In this document: one piece after another, positions 1 through 8,397 of the stretch
Layout of the letters: the number at the start of each line of letters is the position of its first letter
How positions within the stretch are numbered: position 1 is the first letter of the stretch
Source of the DNA: CAYLYM01 sp964387645
GTDB lineage: Bacteria > Calditrichota > Calditrichia > RBG-13-44-9
Length of the DNA stretch: 64,000 nucleotides
Assembly: GCA_964387645.1 (NCBI GenBank)
Contig: CAYLYM010000007.1
Span: 1 to 64,000 of the forward strand
Reading direction: 5' to 3'
Made by a program: the position numbers and the translations under genes
The notes under the pieces: model-generated
Databases searched by the model: none
Told to the model about the DNA's origin: nothing
Seen by the model: the letters and a program-made list of their open reading frames with translations, nothing else

Positions 1-1
1 T

Positions 2-679
2 CTCAAACCTTCCAAAAATATGGAAGAGATGAAGTATGACATGAGTGGCGCGGCAGCGGTTTTGGGTGCTTTGCAGGCAGTTTCGTTGACTAGATTACCT
101 GTGAATGTAATAATGGCTGTTCCCCTTGTTGAAAATATGCCTTCAGGAAAAGCTACTCGACCGGGGGATGTTGTAAAGAGTTATTCCGGAAAAACAATCG
201 AGATTATTAACATCGATGCAGAAGGCCGATTGATTCTGGCAGACACACTGAGCTATGTAGAGAAAAATTATCAACCCGATTTCATCGTCGATCTGGCTAC
301 TCTTACAGGGGCGGTTATTGTTGCACTTGGACATCTGGCCGGAGCTGTACTTACCCGGCACACCGAATTATTGGAAGCCCTGGAAGAAGCAGCCAATATC
401 TCTGGTGAACGAATCTGGCGGCTACCCCTTTGGGAAGATTATGAAGAATTGATGAAAAGTAAAATTGCCGATGTGCGCAACGTTGCCACCAAACCACAAG
501 CGGGCACAATAACCGGGGCAATTTTCCTGAAAAATTTTGTAGAAAAAACTCCCTGGGCACATCTCGATATTGCAGGAACTGCTTATAATATGCCCGAAAA
601 AAGTTATCGACCTGAAGGAGCCACTGGATTTGGTGTGCGCTTGCTCTGGCATTGGATGAATATTTTGGCGAAAAGTTAA
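2..679 (+). CDS. pepA: Leucyl aminopeptidase (M17), C-terminal part, 5' truncated by window edge
   Basis: The reading frame is open from base 2, so this is the C-terminal catalytic part of a cytosolic M17 leucyl aminopeptidase, which removes N-terminal residues from peptides using two divalent metal ions. The visible sequence starts at the K-P-S-K-N-M-E-E-M-K-Y-D-M-S-G-A segment that follows the first metal-binding motif of the family, and continues through the metal-binding region read as N-I-D-A-E-G-R-L (around residue 70 of the fragment) to the conserved end G-A-I-F-L-K-N-F and H-L-D-I-A-G-T-A. The family motif is normally N-T-D-A-E-G-R-L; here Thr is Ile, while the Asp and Glu metal ligands are kept. 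No T-rich terminator follows directly. The identification is firm; only the N-terminal half is missing. Confidence 0.95.
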   Translation, partial: LKPSKNMEEMKYDMSGAAAVLGALQAVSLTRLPVNVIMAVPLVENMPSGKATRPGDVVKSYSGKTIEIINIDAEGRLILADTLSYVEKNYQPDFIVDLATLTGAVIVALGHLAGAVLTRHTELLEALEEAANISGERIWRLPLWEDYEELMKSKIADVRNVATKPQAGTITGAIFLKNFVEKTPWAHLDIAGTAYNMPEKSYRPEGATGFGVRLLWHWMNILAKS

Positions 680-1572
680 TTGGAAGTTAATTTTTTGATT
701 TTAAAAAATAAATTCAATTTGTAATAGTATTCTGCTTTCAATGTACCTATCCTGGAGAGTTTATTAGGCTTTGATTTATTATGGCTTACATTGTGAACGA
801 ATTCTAATCCTGATAAGAGTAAGCCTACCAGACACGATTCATCGAGGACAAGTCTGTCTGAAAACCGGACAGAGAACAATATATTGTTTTTAGGAAAATC
901 CTTCGAATGTACTAAGTATCATTTTTAGTGTGAAATCGTAAATGGAATTATTTCTTTCCTTAAAGGATTATTAATTTATTAAAAAATGGAATTTAAATAA
1001 ATTTTTATCATTGCTTTGTCCTAAAGTTTCCCTAGTATTTGATTTAAATGAAAAAAAAGTGCGGTTGAATTGAATCGTCTTGAAATAAAATGGAGTTATT
1101 TAAGTTGAATTGATATTCTCGAATCCAATATCTAAATTTAAATAATTTGATTTTTATGAATTAGCGATAATTTGAAATTAAGATTTTTTTACTTAAGTTA
1201 AAGTACATCTTTTATATTGGTTTGAAAACCTATCATTTTTTTTGTATTATTGGTGATTCTTAAGAAAAAAATAAGAGTAAAGCATTTAAAAGTAAATGCA
1301 TAATAAAGTGAAGCAAGTGGTTAAATCAAAATTTAAATTACTTTTTTTGTCGGGCGGTTATTTTTCCCTCGAGTCTTTCGAAAAAAACGAAGCATCTTTA
1401 ATTGTTTTTTTACGAGCAAACTTATCAGACATGTACATTCTTAACACCCTTTCTTAGTGACTGTCGGAATTGATTTCAAAGGGCTATGAAATCGATTTCT
1501 CTTATCTCACATGATTCTTTTTTAGAGTTTGAGAAATTTGAAAATGAGGTGGCTTGAACAGGAAGTTTCGGT
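680..1572. other. Gene-less AT-rich stretch between pepA and the PHP phosphatase
   Basis: About 890 bases without a convincing gene: short open frames have no ribosome binding site or recognisable product. One small hairpin is visible at 853-873 (arms TCTGTC and GACAGA, 9-base loop) but lacks a T-run. The rest is very AT-rich with many A and T tracts. The last 15 bases hold the AGGAAG ribosome binding site of the next gene. I see no RNA gene or mobile element. Confidence 0.6.
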
Positions 1573-2376
1573 ATGATAAATATGATAGATATCCATAATC
1601 ATTTGATCCCCGATTTTGACGATGGCCCAAAATCCCTGGAAGAATCTTTAGAAATGCTCCGTCAGGCTGAAGAACAGGGTATTACGGACGTTTTTGCAAC
1701 CTCGCATTTTAATGAATATATCCCACCAGAAATGGAAGAAGAATATTTCGCAAAACTTCGGCAATTGCGTGAGGAAGCGCTTGCTAGAGGAATAAAAGTA
1801 AACATCTATTCTGGTGCAGAAATTTTTTATCATCATTTCGTCAATAAAACTGTAAGCTCGAAAAAAGTAGCTACACTAGGAGGATTGGGGCAATACGTAT
1901 TGATTGAATTCCCAATGTTTCAAATGCCGTCTGGAGCTGAGGAGGTTTTGTTTCACCTTTCGGTGGATAATTATATACCTATTGTGGCTCACCCTGAACG
2001 GTACAACGCGCTTATCAGTCAACCAGAAAAGCCTTTAGAATATATTCAATATGGAGGCCTTCTGCAGGTCAATGCTGGCAGTGTATTAGGCCATTTTGGA
2101 AAAGAGGTGCAAAAAATTGCCCTTTCGTTGTTAGAACAAAGGTTAGTGCACTTCATTGCATCGGATGCCCATTTTTCAGAGGGGCGTACTTTCATTCTGT
2201 TGGAAACTTACGAATTTCTCAAAGATAAATTACCCCAACAGTATTTGGAGGAAATTTTCTACAAAAATCCAAAATGCATCATTGATGAAATACGAATTGA
2301 TAAAGTGTCGTATCCAAAACCTAAGCAACCCAAAGGGTTTTTCCAGAAAATAAAAAACCGTCTGAAACAATCGTAA
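1573..2376 (+). CDS. CpsB/YwqE-type PHP-domain protein-tyrosine phosphatase
   Basis: A 267-residue PHP-domain protein of the CpsB/CapC/YwqE family: metal-dependent phosphotyrosine phosphatases that dephosphorylate bacterial tyrosine kinases controlling exopolysaccharide export. Seen: the N-terminal metal-binding D-I-H-N-H (residues 5-9), the D-D-G-P-K-S loop, A-T-S-H-F-N near residue 45, H-P-E-R-Y near residue 140 and the C-terminal S-D-A-H metal site near residue 197. Length fits the family (about 250). AGGAAG lies 7 bases before the first ATG; a second in-frame ATG three codons on is also possible. No polysaccharide kinase or export gene is adjacent, so the physiological partner is unknown. 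The downstream neighbour is a pseudogene. Confidence 0.88.
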   Translation: MINMIDIHNHLIPDFDDGPKSLEESLEMLRQAEEQGITDVFATSHFNEYIPPEMEEEYFAKLRQLREEALARGIKVNIYSGAEIFYHHFVNKTVSSKKVATLGGLGQYVLIEFPMFQMPSGAEEVLFHLSVDNYIPIVAHPERYNALISQPEKPLEYIQYGGLLQVNAGSVLGHFGKEVQKIALSLLEQRLVHFIASDAHFSEGRTFILLETYEFLKDKLPQQYLEEIFYKNPKCIIDEIRIDKVSYPKPKQPKGFFQKIKNRLKQS

Positions 2377-2412
2377 AAAGATCCTTCGTTTAGATACCGC
2401 TAATTTTCATCG

Positions 2413-3537
2413 ATGGAGGAGAACATACCTTCTCAAGTGCCTTTTCGAGAAATTTATTGGAATATCTCCGGTGTTTATTGGATGTATCTCCTTCTCCTGA
2501 TTGCGTTGATTATTTTTTTCTGGAAATTTTATATCATAGGTGCAAGTTCTGGAAGGTGGGACAGGATGAGGAATTTTGGTCGTGTACTACCGGCCGGGTT
2601 TGTATGGAAGCCTGCCCTATGTGTATTGAGCACATTCCCCAAATTATAGAAATGCGTCGTCATCTGGTTCTAGAGGAGAGTCGCTTTCCGTCAGAAGTAA
2701 CTATTACATTTAAAAATCTGGATACCAATGGAAATCCCTGGGGAATTTCGCCGGAGGATCGGGAAAAATGGACAGAAGGTCTGCAGGTTCCAAAAATAAG
2801 GGAAATAAATGGTGAAGTGTAATACCTGTTCTGGGTGGGTTGTGCAGGTTCTTACGATGCGCGAAGCCAGAAAGTGGCTCGAGCGTTGATTAAAATTCTC
2901 AATGCCGCTGGAGTCAATTACGCCATACTGGGTGCCGAAGAAACGTGCACAGGAGATGCAGCCCGCTGTTTGGGTAACGAGTATTTGTTTTAAATATTAG
3001 CTGAGCAAAATATCGAGAATTTAAATAGATATAAGTTAACTATTTGTCTGTATTGTTTGAATACATTAATAAATGAATATCCACAAGTTAGAGGAAATGA
3101 TCAGGTTATCCATTACAATAAATTGTTAAAAAATTTAGTTCAATCGAGAAAGATTCAATTAAAAAAACCAATTGAAGTAGTTGTAACCTACCATGATTCA
3201 TACTACCTGGGCGTCATAATGATAATATCAACGAGGCACCAAGAGAAGTCTTATGTTTTCTATCTGGAGTGCAATTAAGAGAAATGCCTCATTCTTGAGA
3301 AAATGGTATTTGTTGTGGTACCGGTGATGATTGTATGTGGATAGGGGAAAAGTATCCCAACATGAATCATCCTCGTGTAGAAGAGGCTGCCGGTTTAGAG
3401 CCGGATATTTTAACTACAACTTTCCTCTTCTGTATAACCATGTTGGATGATGCCATTAATGAAACCGGCCGTCAGGAGCAAATACGGGTTAAAATCTGAC
3501 TTTATTGATAGCTGAAGCCACGAAACTGATTGAATAA
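2413..3537 (+). pseudogene. Decayed HdrD/GlpC-like (Fe-S)-binding oxidoreductase with membrane N-terminus
   Basis: Remains of a membrane-anchored Fe-S oxidoreductase with 4Fe-4S and cysteine-rich (CCG) domains. Frame 1 starts at ATG 2413 and encodes one membrane helix (Y-W-M-Y-L-L-L-L-I-A-L). After about 2560 homology moves to frame 3: C-M-E-A-C-P-M-C-I-E-H-I-P, N-G-N-P-W-G-I, then an in-frame TAA at 2820, F-W-V-G-C-A-G-S, E-E-T-C-T-G-D-A-A-R, a second TAA at 2991, and I-N-E-Y-P to T-Y-H-D-S-Y-Y-L-G. A frameshift near 3210 moves to R-H-N-D-N-I-N-E-A-P-R-E-V-L, then a TGA near 3297, E-N-G-I-C-C-G-T-G and H-P-R-V-E-E-A; a last shift near 3495 gives L-I-A-E-A-T-K-L-I-E and the end. Ligand cysteines are also lost (D-S-Y-Y-L-G for D-S-C-Y-L-G; T-F-L-F-C for A-C-P-F-C). 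The linker between membrane segment and ferredoxin motif looks shortened, suggesting an internal deletion. Confidence 0.85.
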
Positions 3538-3583
3538 TGATATATGATTTTGAAGAAACGAATCTCTGACGACTCGAATAAAT

Positions 3584-3934
3584 TTATTCAAATTCTTTAG
3601 GAACAGCACATATCATAACAAATGGTTCTGACTCGGAGGTGTTCTTATACTGGTGTAATTCATCAGGCAAAACCAGGATAAAATCTCCAGCTTGAATTTC
3701 TAACTCTCCTTTTTCTTCCGAGTAAATCGTCCCTTTTCCGCTGATGATGTAATTGACATGTTCATAAGGATGACGATGTTTTGGTGTATATCCCTTAGGC
3801 TCCAGAGTGAAGACTCTGAAAGAAAAATTTGGTGCTCCATCGTTCCGAGAAATGGGTATTTGTTTAAAAGCGTTTTTTGCTCCTTCTGTTTCAACAAGCA
3901 CTTTTGGGACCTGATCTAAATGAACAATTTTCAT
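3584..3934 (-). CDS. Small cupin-domain protein
   Basis: A single-domain cupin of 116 residues. The metal-binding cupin motif 1 is seen as H-R-H-P-Y-E-H (residues about 55-61) and motif 2 as P-D-E-L-H-Q-Y (about 90-96), with the typical glycine turn G-D-F-I-L-V-L-P. Such stand-alone cupins bind a metal or small ligand; the substrate cannot be told from sequence. A GTG lies one codon upstream of the chosen ATG; the GGAAAG box on the - strand gives better spacing to the ATG (8 bases from GGA). It lies 109 bases downstream of the Gfo/Idh/MocA oxidoreductase on the same strand, so the two may be co-transcribed. Confidence 0.8.
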   Translation of the reverse strand: MKIVHLDQVPKVLVETEGAKNAFKQIPISRNDGAPNFSFRVFTLEPKGYTPKHRHPYEHVNYIISGKGTIYSEEKGELEIQAGDFILVLPDELHQYKNTSESEPFVMICAVPKEFE

Positions 3935-4043
3935 CACAACTTTCCGTCTTTAAAGTTTAAGTTATTTTTAAAAGTAATTAAATGAACAAATTTTATTTTT
4001 TTAATATTTATTTAATTTAACCGACTAAATTTTTTTCAGAAAA

Positions 4044-5510
4044 TCACACTTTTTCCGGTACGACGAAAGGTTCCCGATATTTTCGTTTGAGATAATGATT
4101 AGCTTCTGATGCAAACTGACCCGTAAATTTTTCTTGTATCCCGTCAAAAGTTAACCATGGACCCAAAATGGAGGGGGTTTCCTGAAAATTGATTTCATTT
4201 TTAGACAGATGATCTTTAATTCTTTCCAGTGTTTCCAGGGCTTCAGCATTTTGTTTGAATGCATCTTTCATGTCTTCAATGGGAGTAATTTTACCCATGC
4301 GATAGGAGATATTAGCAAGATGACATAATGTAGCTGAAAGATGGCCTTCAAGGATATCGGCGTGGAGCTCTTTAGGATTTCGAGAACGCACTGCCTGGAT
4401 GAAGTTTTCCTGGTGTCCAGCGCCACCATCTCCTGGAAATTGTTTTATTTTTTTTCCATTATTATCATAAATCCAGCCACCACCACGGCCCCCAGCAAAA
4501 TAACCACCTTCGCATTGAATAATGTTACCCATTCGCACACCACGTAAGTGGTCCATGCTTCTGGAACCTTTGGTATGCGGCAGGTTCCGAATCTCTATGA
4601 TAATAGGAACCTCTTCATAGTCAAAAAAAGCTAATTGTGTATTAGGAGTTTGTCCGTCGTCTATATAACCAAATCGACCTCCCATACTGATTACTCTTCT
4701 GGGCATTCTAGATATTCCAGTAGCCATACGGCAATCATCAATCTGATGGGCGCCTAAATTGCCCATATCCCCATTTCCCGTTTCCCATATCCAATGCCAG
4801 TCATAATGCAAATTTTTTCGCATTAACGGTCGTAAAGGTGCTGGTCCCGTCCAGAGGTTGTAGTCTACGTAAGGAGGAATAGGTTGAGGTCCATTGACTT
4901 TTCCAATACTGCCCCTTCGTTTGAACCATAAGCCGTGCGCCCATAGAATTTTACCAATGTGCCCTTCTCGAATATACTGTATTGCTTCCCTAAAGCCTAT
5001 GTCAGAACGGTTTTGTGTTCCTGCTTGCACAATTCGCTTATATTTACGAGAGGCTTCAACCAACTTACGACCTTCCCAAATGTTGTGAGAAATCGGTTTT
5101 TCAACATAGACATCTTTCCCCGCCTGACAAGCCCAGATGCCAATCAGTGAATGCCAATGATTGGGTGTAGCAATAACTACGGCATCAATATCATCCGATT
5201 CCAGAAGCTTACGAACATCTTTATAAGTTCGAATGGATTCATTCCGTTTTTTAAATTTATTCGCTTCTTTGTTTAAAACTTTTTCATCTACATCACATAA
5301 AGCCACAACTCGTACACCCCGAATTTTTCTAAAAACTTCAATGTGTTGAGCTCCTTTGCTATGAAATCCAATAATTCCGACTCGAATTTCATCGTTAGCC
5401 CCCAAAATCCGGGAATAACTTTCGGCTGAAAAAGCTAACCCAGGCAAGGCTAGCGAAAGTCCTGTTAATGCCGAAGATCTAAGAAATTCTCTGCGGGTGA
5501 GTTTACGCAT
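4044..5510 (-). CDS. Tat-exported Gfo/Idh/MocA-family oxidoreductase
   Basis: A 488-residue NAD(P)-dependent oxidoreductase of the Gfo/Idh/MocA family, acting on a sugar or cyclitol. The N-terminus is a twin-arginine signal (T-R-R-E-F-L-R, then A-L-T-G-L-S-L-A-L-P-G-L-A-F-S-A), so the enzyme is predicted to be folded with cofactor and exported to the periplasm. The Rossmann domain begins near residue 42 (V-G-I-I-G-F-H-S-K-G), the family motif E-K-P-I-S-H is near residue 137, and the C-terminal half carries H-Q-I-D-D-C and G-G-R-G-G-G-W. The Rossmann glycine motif is irregular. AAGAGG lies about 8 bases before the start. Nucleotide-binding Tat-exported members of this family are common in FCB and Planctomycetes genomes. 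The exact substrate is unknown. Confidence 0.87.
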   Translation of the reverse strand: MRKLTRREFLRSSALTGLSLALPGLAFSAESYSRILGANDEIRVGIIGFHSKGAQHIEVFRKIRGVRVVALCDVDEKVLNKEANKFKKRNESIRTYKDVRKLLESDDIDAVVIATPNHWHSLIGIWACQAGKDVYVEKPISHNIWEGRKLVEASRKYKRIVQAGTQNRSDIGFREAIQYIREGHIGKILWAHGLWFKRRGSIGKVNGPQPIPPYVDYNLWTGPAPLRPLMRKNLHYDWHWIWETGNGDMGNLGAHQIDDCRMATGISRMPRRVISMGGRFGYIDDGQTPNTQLAFFDYEEVPIIIEIRNLPHTKGSRSMDHLRGVRMGNIIQCEGGYFAGGRGGGWIYDNNGKKIKQFPGDGGAGHQENFIQAVRSRNPKELHADILEGHLSATLCHLANISYRMGKITPIEDMKDAFKQNAEALETLERIKDHLSKNEINFQETPSILGPWLTFDGIQEKFTGQFASEANHYLKRKYREPFVVPEKV

Positions 5511-6003
5511 AGGTACACCTCTTTAGTTTTTAGTTAACAATAGTTACTTTTTTGGGACAACGATCATTCATTAATAATCAAATATTTTATAAATTGTAAT
5601 AAAATAATATTATCTTAATTGTATTTCAAAGTAAAAAAGTTCAATTTTTAAATAAAGGGCTATCTATTTTTTATTAAACCATGAAAATTTTTAGTATTTA
5701 GTGATAGTTGTTTCAAGGGAGTTTATTGTTAGATTTCTAATGAGGCGATTATGTGGATTGAAGGAAGTAAAGAGAGATAAAATTCAAAAAATGCCTGAAT
5801 TGTTATTGGTAGTTTTTGGCCTGGGGTCAAATGAATTTCTTAAATGACTATTATATTTTCAAGATAACAAGAATATTCATCTCAGGCGGTAATATTAATA
5901 GAATAAATAAATTAAAGAAATATTCATTAATCTATAATATTTGATATTTGCAAATTTTTGCTGATAAATGTAAATTTATTCTTTAATTAGTTAGGAAAAT
6001 TAA
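5511..6003. other. AT-rich divergent intergenic region
   Basis: About 490 bases separate the divergently transcribed oxidoreductase and dihydrouridine synthase genes, so promoters for both should lie here. The composition is very AT-rich; no clear dyad, RNA gene or protein-coding frame is visible. AGGA, 9 bases before ATG 6004, is the ribosome binding site of the next gene. Confidence 0.5.
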
Positions 6004-6987
6004 ATGTATTTAAAACCATTACAGTTAGGAAATCTGAAGACTCGGCATAATCTGATGTTAGCTCCCATGTCGGGAATTACCGATTATCCATTTCGGCAAA
6101 TTTGTAGGGAGTTTGGTGCAGATTTAACATTTACAGAGGTGGTTAGTGTAGACGGATTGCTCTATAATAATCGGACAACATTCCAAATTTTAAAATTTAA
6201 GCCGCATGAGAAGCCCATCGGTTTTCAGCTTTTTGGGAGTGATGAAACAAAATTTGCACGAGTTTTAAAAATAATTGAGAAACTACAACCTGATATCATC
6301 GATGTAAATCTTGGTTGTCCGATGAAGAAAATAGTTAAAAAAGGAGCAGGAGCCGCCTTATTAAAAGAATTAAATAAAATAGAAAAGATAATATCAGCTT
6401 TGAAGCAAACTTCTATTCCGATTACCGCTAAAATCCGTATTGGTTGGGATGTTAACACAATTGTAGCTGAAGATGTTGCGAAATCTGTAGAATCGGGTGG
6501 GGCAGATGCGATAACTGTGCATGGCCGCACCAAAGAACAGGGATATTCAGGCAAGGCACAATGGGAATATATTGCAAGAGTAAAAAGTGTTGTGAATATT
6601 CCTGTGATTGGTAATGGTGATGTTTTTGATGGTCCTTCGGCTTTGGCAATGTTCCAAATGACCGGAGTCGATGGTATCATGTTAGCACGTGGTACCCTGG
6701 GAAAACCCTGGTTATTTGCTGAAATTCAGCAATATTTAAAAGAAGGTAGTATAAATATTAAACCGGATTATTCATTTCGATTGCAGGTATTACAGCGGCA
6801 TTATCAATTGCAGTTACAGTTTTATGATGAAACAAACGCGTTGACCCGTATGAAAAAACATCTGGTTTGGTATACGCGCGGTTTACCATTTGCAGCAAGA
6901 ATCAAAGAGAGGGTATTCGAGGCCAAGAATTTTAAGGAGATACATAAAATATTTCAGGATTATCAGAAAAATCTTTTGAAAAATTAA
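6004..6987 (+). CDS. dusB: tRNA-dihydrouridine synthase (DusB-like)
   Basis: A 327-residue flavoenzyme that reduces uridine to dihydrouridine in the D-loop of tRNAs. It has the TIM-barrel FMN-binding start L-A-P-M-S-G-I-T-D-Y-P-F-R, the catalytic-cysteine segment N-L-G-C-P-M-K-K-I (Cys near residue 103), the family motif H-G-R-T-K-E-Q-G-Y-S-G and the FMN phosphate site G-N-G-D-V-F, followed by a C-terminal helical domain that binds tRNA. Length matches the DusB group. AGGA precedes the ATG. It stands 85 bases upstream of larB with no terminator visible, so co-transcription is possible but the functions are unrelated. Confidence 0.94.
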   Translation: MYLKPLQLGNLKTRHNLMLAPMSGITDYPFRQICREFGADLTFTEVVSVDGLLYNNRTTFQILKFKPHEKPIGFQLFGSDETKFARVLKIIEKLQPDIIDVNLGCPMKKIVKKGAGAALLKELNKIEKIISALKQTSIPITAKIRIGWDVNTIVAEDVAKSVESGGADAITVHGRTKEQGYSGKAQWEYIARVKSVVNIPVIGNGDVFDGPSALAMFQMTGVDGIMLARGTLGKPWLFAEIQQYLKEGSINIKPDYSFRLQVLQRHYQLQLQFYDETNALTRMKKHLVWYTRGLPFAARIKERVFEAKNFKEIHKIFQDYQKNLLKN

Positions 6988-7072
6988 AAAGACTTTTCGT
7001 TTAATTTTATGTTAGCATTCATACATATTATTTTTAAATTCTTTTTTAGTTTTAAATTAAGGAGAGTGCTTT

Positions 7073-7837
7073 GTGAAAACTGAAGAATTAATAAATTTAC
7101 TGTCTCAATATAAGCTAGGAAAAATCGATGAAGAATCAGTTTTAAATTATATCCGATCTTCTCTGATCAAATCTCTTGATTTTGCACAAATAGATTACCA
7201 CAGGGAGCTGCGGCAGGGGTATCCGGAAGTTATTTTTTGTGAGGGTAAAACACCTGAACAGGTAGTCAGAATTGCCGAAAAAATTTACAAACACCACGGT
7301 AAGGTCTTAGCCACTCGAGCAACACCTGAACTATACAAACATGTTAAAAAGCAATTACCCGATTTACTTTATCATGAATCCGCTAAGGCCATCCACTCTT
7401 CTCTGCCAGAAGCGCAAAAAAATTCAGAAGGTAAAATCGCTGTGATTACGGCTGGTACCTCTGACGTGCCTATTGCTGAAGAAGCTGCTTTAACTTGCCG
7501 AATGTTTGGTTATCCACCAGCAACCATTTATGATGTTGGGGTAGCTGGGTTGCATCGTTTAAATCATTATTGGGGAGAGGTTCAAAAGGCACAGATTTTA
7601 GTTGTTGTTGCTGGGATGGAAGGTGCGTTGGCGAGTGTAATAGGTGGTTTGGTAGATAAACCTGTTATTGCGGTTCCTACTTCGGTAGGCTACGGGACCA
7701 GTTTTGGCGGTTTAACGGCTTTGTTTGCCATGCTCAATAGCTGCACCAGTAATGTGGTTGTGGTGAACATTAATAATGGATTCGGTGCAGGCTTTACAGC
7801 CAGCCTCATTTTAAAACAAATTTTAAAAAATAGTTGA
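7073..7837 (+). CDS. larB: LarB, nickel-pincer cofactor biosynthesis carboxylase
   Basis: A 254-residue LarB-family protein, related to the PurE class. LarB carboxylates nicotinic acid adenine dinucleotide and hydrolyses its phosphoanhydride, giving pyridinium-3,5-biscarboxylate mononucleotide, the precursor of the nickel-pincer cofactor first found in lactate racemase. Seen: the typical start T-E-E-L-I-N-L-L, F-C-E-G-K-T-P-E-Q, the PurE-like core A-V-I-T-A-G-T-S-D-V-P-I-A-E-E-A and G-M-E-G-A-L-A-S-V-I-G-G-L, and P-T-S-V-G-Y-G. The start is GTG with AAGGAGA 8 bases upstream. LarC and LarE are not in this window. The substrate NaAD comes from the nad pathway, whose genes occur at 44.8-48.4 kb, far from here. 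Confidence 0.93.
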   Translation: MKTEELINLLSQYKLGKIDEESVLNYIRSSLIKSLDFAQIDYHRELRQGYPEVIFCEGKTPEQVVRIAEKIYKHHGKVLATRATPELYKHVKKQLPDLLYHESAKAIHSSLPEAQKNSEGKIAVITAGTSDVPIAEEAALTCRMFGYPPATIYDVGVAGLHRLNHYWGEVQKAQILVVVAGMEGALASVIGGLVDKPVIAVPTSVGYGTSFGGLTALFAMLNSCTSNVVVVNINNGFGAGFTASLILKQILKNS

Positions 7838-7914
7838 TAAAGAGAGAGAATATAACTGAAACTATCGGAGATTACTATATTAAAGAAAAGTACTAATTGG
7901 GGTTTGAGTGTAAA

Positions 7915-8376
7915 ATGGATGATATTAAACGAAAAATTTATAAAGAATTCAAGTTAGATAAACATCTGTCTGGTAGTTCTGTGTTGCTGCAGGAGAGGAA
8001 TCGTCCTATTCTTTTTGTATCCGATACTTCTTTTACACCACCTACAGATGTTTGGGAAACGACCGATGAAATCTATGTAGTTATGGAAATAGCAGGGATG
8101 GATTTAAAAAAACTCAAGATTGAATACAGCGCGGGATATTTGATTGTAGAAGGAGAACGTAACGAACCAGAACTTTTTCTCCAAACCACCATTGTAAAAT
8201 TTCATAAGAAAGAGATCGATTATGGGCACTTCAGAGTAAAAATCAAAATGAATACCCGTATTAAAACTGATGAAATTGAAGCACAATATAATGAAGGAAT
8301 GTTGACCGTGGTTTTAAAGAAAGACCCTCAGACAGGCGAAGACGTCAATATTTCGGTTCCTGTCCAAAAAAGTTGA
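7915..8376 (+). CDS. Hsp20/alpha-crystallin small heat shock protein
   Basis: A 153-residue small heat shock protein, an ATP-independent holdase that keeps unfolding proteins soluble. The alpha-crystallin domain spans about residues 45-145: P-P-T-D-V-W-E-T-T-D-E-I-Y-V, E-I-A-G-M-D-L-K-K-L-K-I, the L-I-V-E-G-E-R strand and A-Q-Y-N-E-G-M-L-T-V-V-L. The C-terminal I-S-V-P-V tail resembles the I-X-I/V anchoring motif. A TTG at 7897 in the same frame was not used because it has no ribosome binding site; ATG 7915 is preferred. Its stop is 21 bases before Lon, so chaperone and protease probably form a proteostasis pair under one promoter. Confidence 0.9.
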   Translation: MDDIKRKIYKEFKLDKHLSGSSVLLQERNRPILFVSDTSFTPPTDVWETTDEIYVVMEIAGMDLKKLKIEYSAGYLIVEGERNEPELFLQTTIVKFHKKEIDYGHFRVKIKMNTRIKTDEIEAQYNEGMLTVVLKKDPQTGEDVNISVPVQKS

Positions 8377-8397
8377 ATCCCAATTTCGTAAAGAAGA

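Noticed and set aside
853..873. Terminator after pepA
   Set aside because: Six-base stem without T-run and more than 170 bases after the stop codon.
1544..1570. Third copy of the GGTGGCTTGAA motif shared with 44720
   Set aside because: Only about 11 bases match and the segment overlaps the ribosome binding region of the next gene; chance is likely.
6225..6680. Open frame of 151 codons opposite dusB
   Set aside because: Antisense shadow of a well supported gene, with biased composition mirroring the + strand codons.
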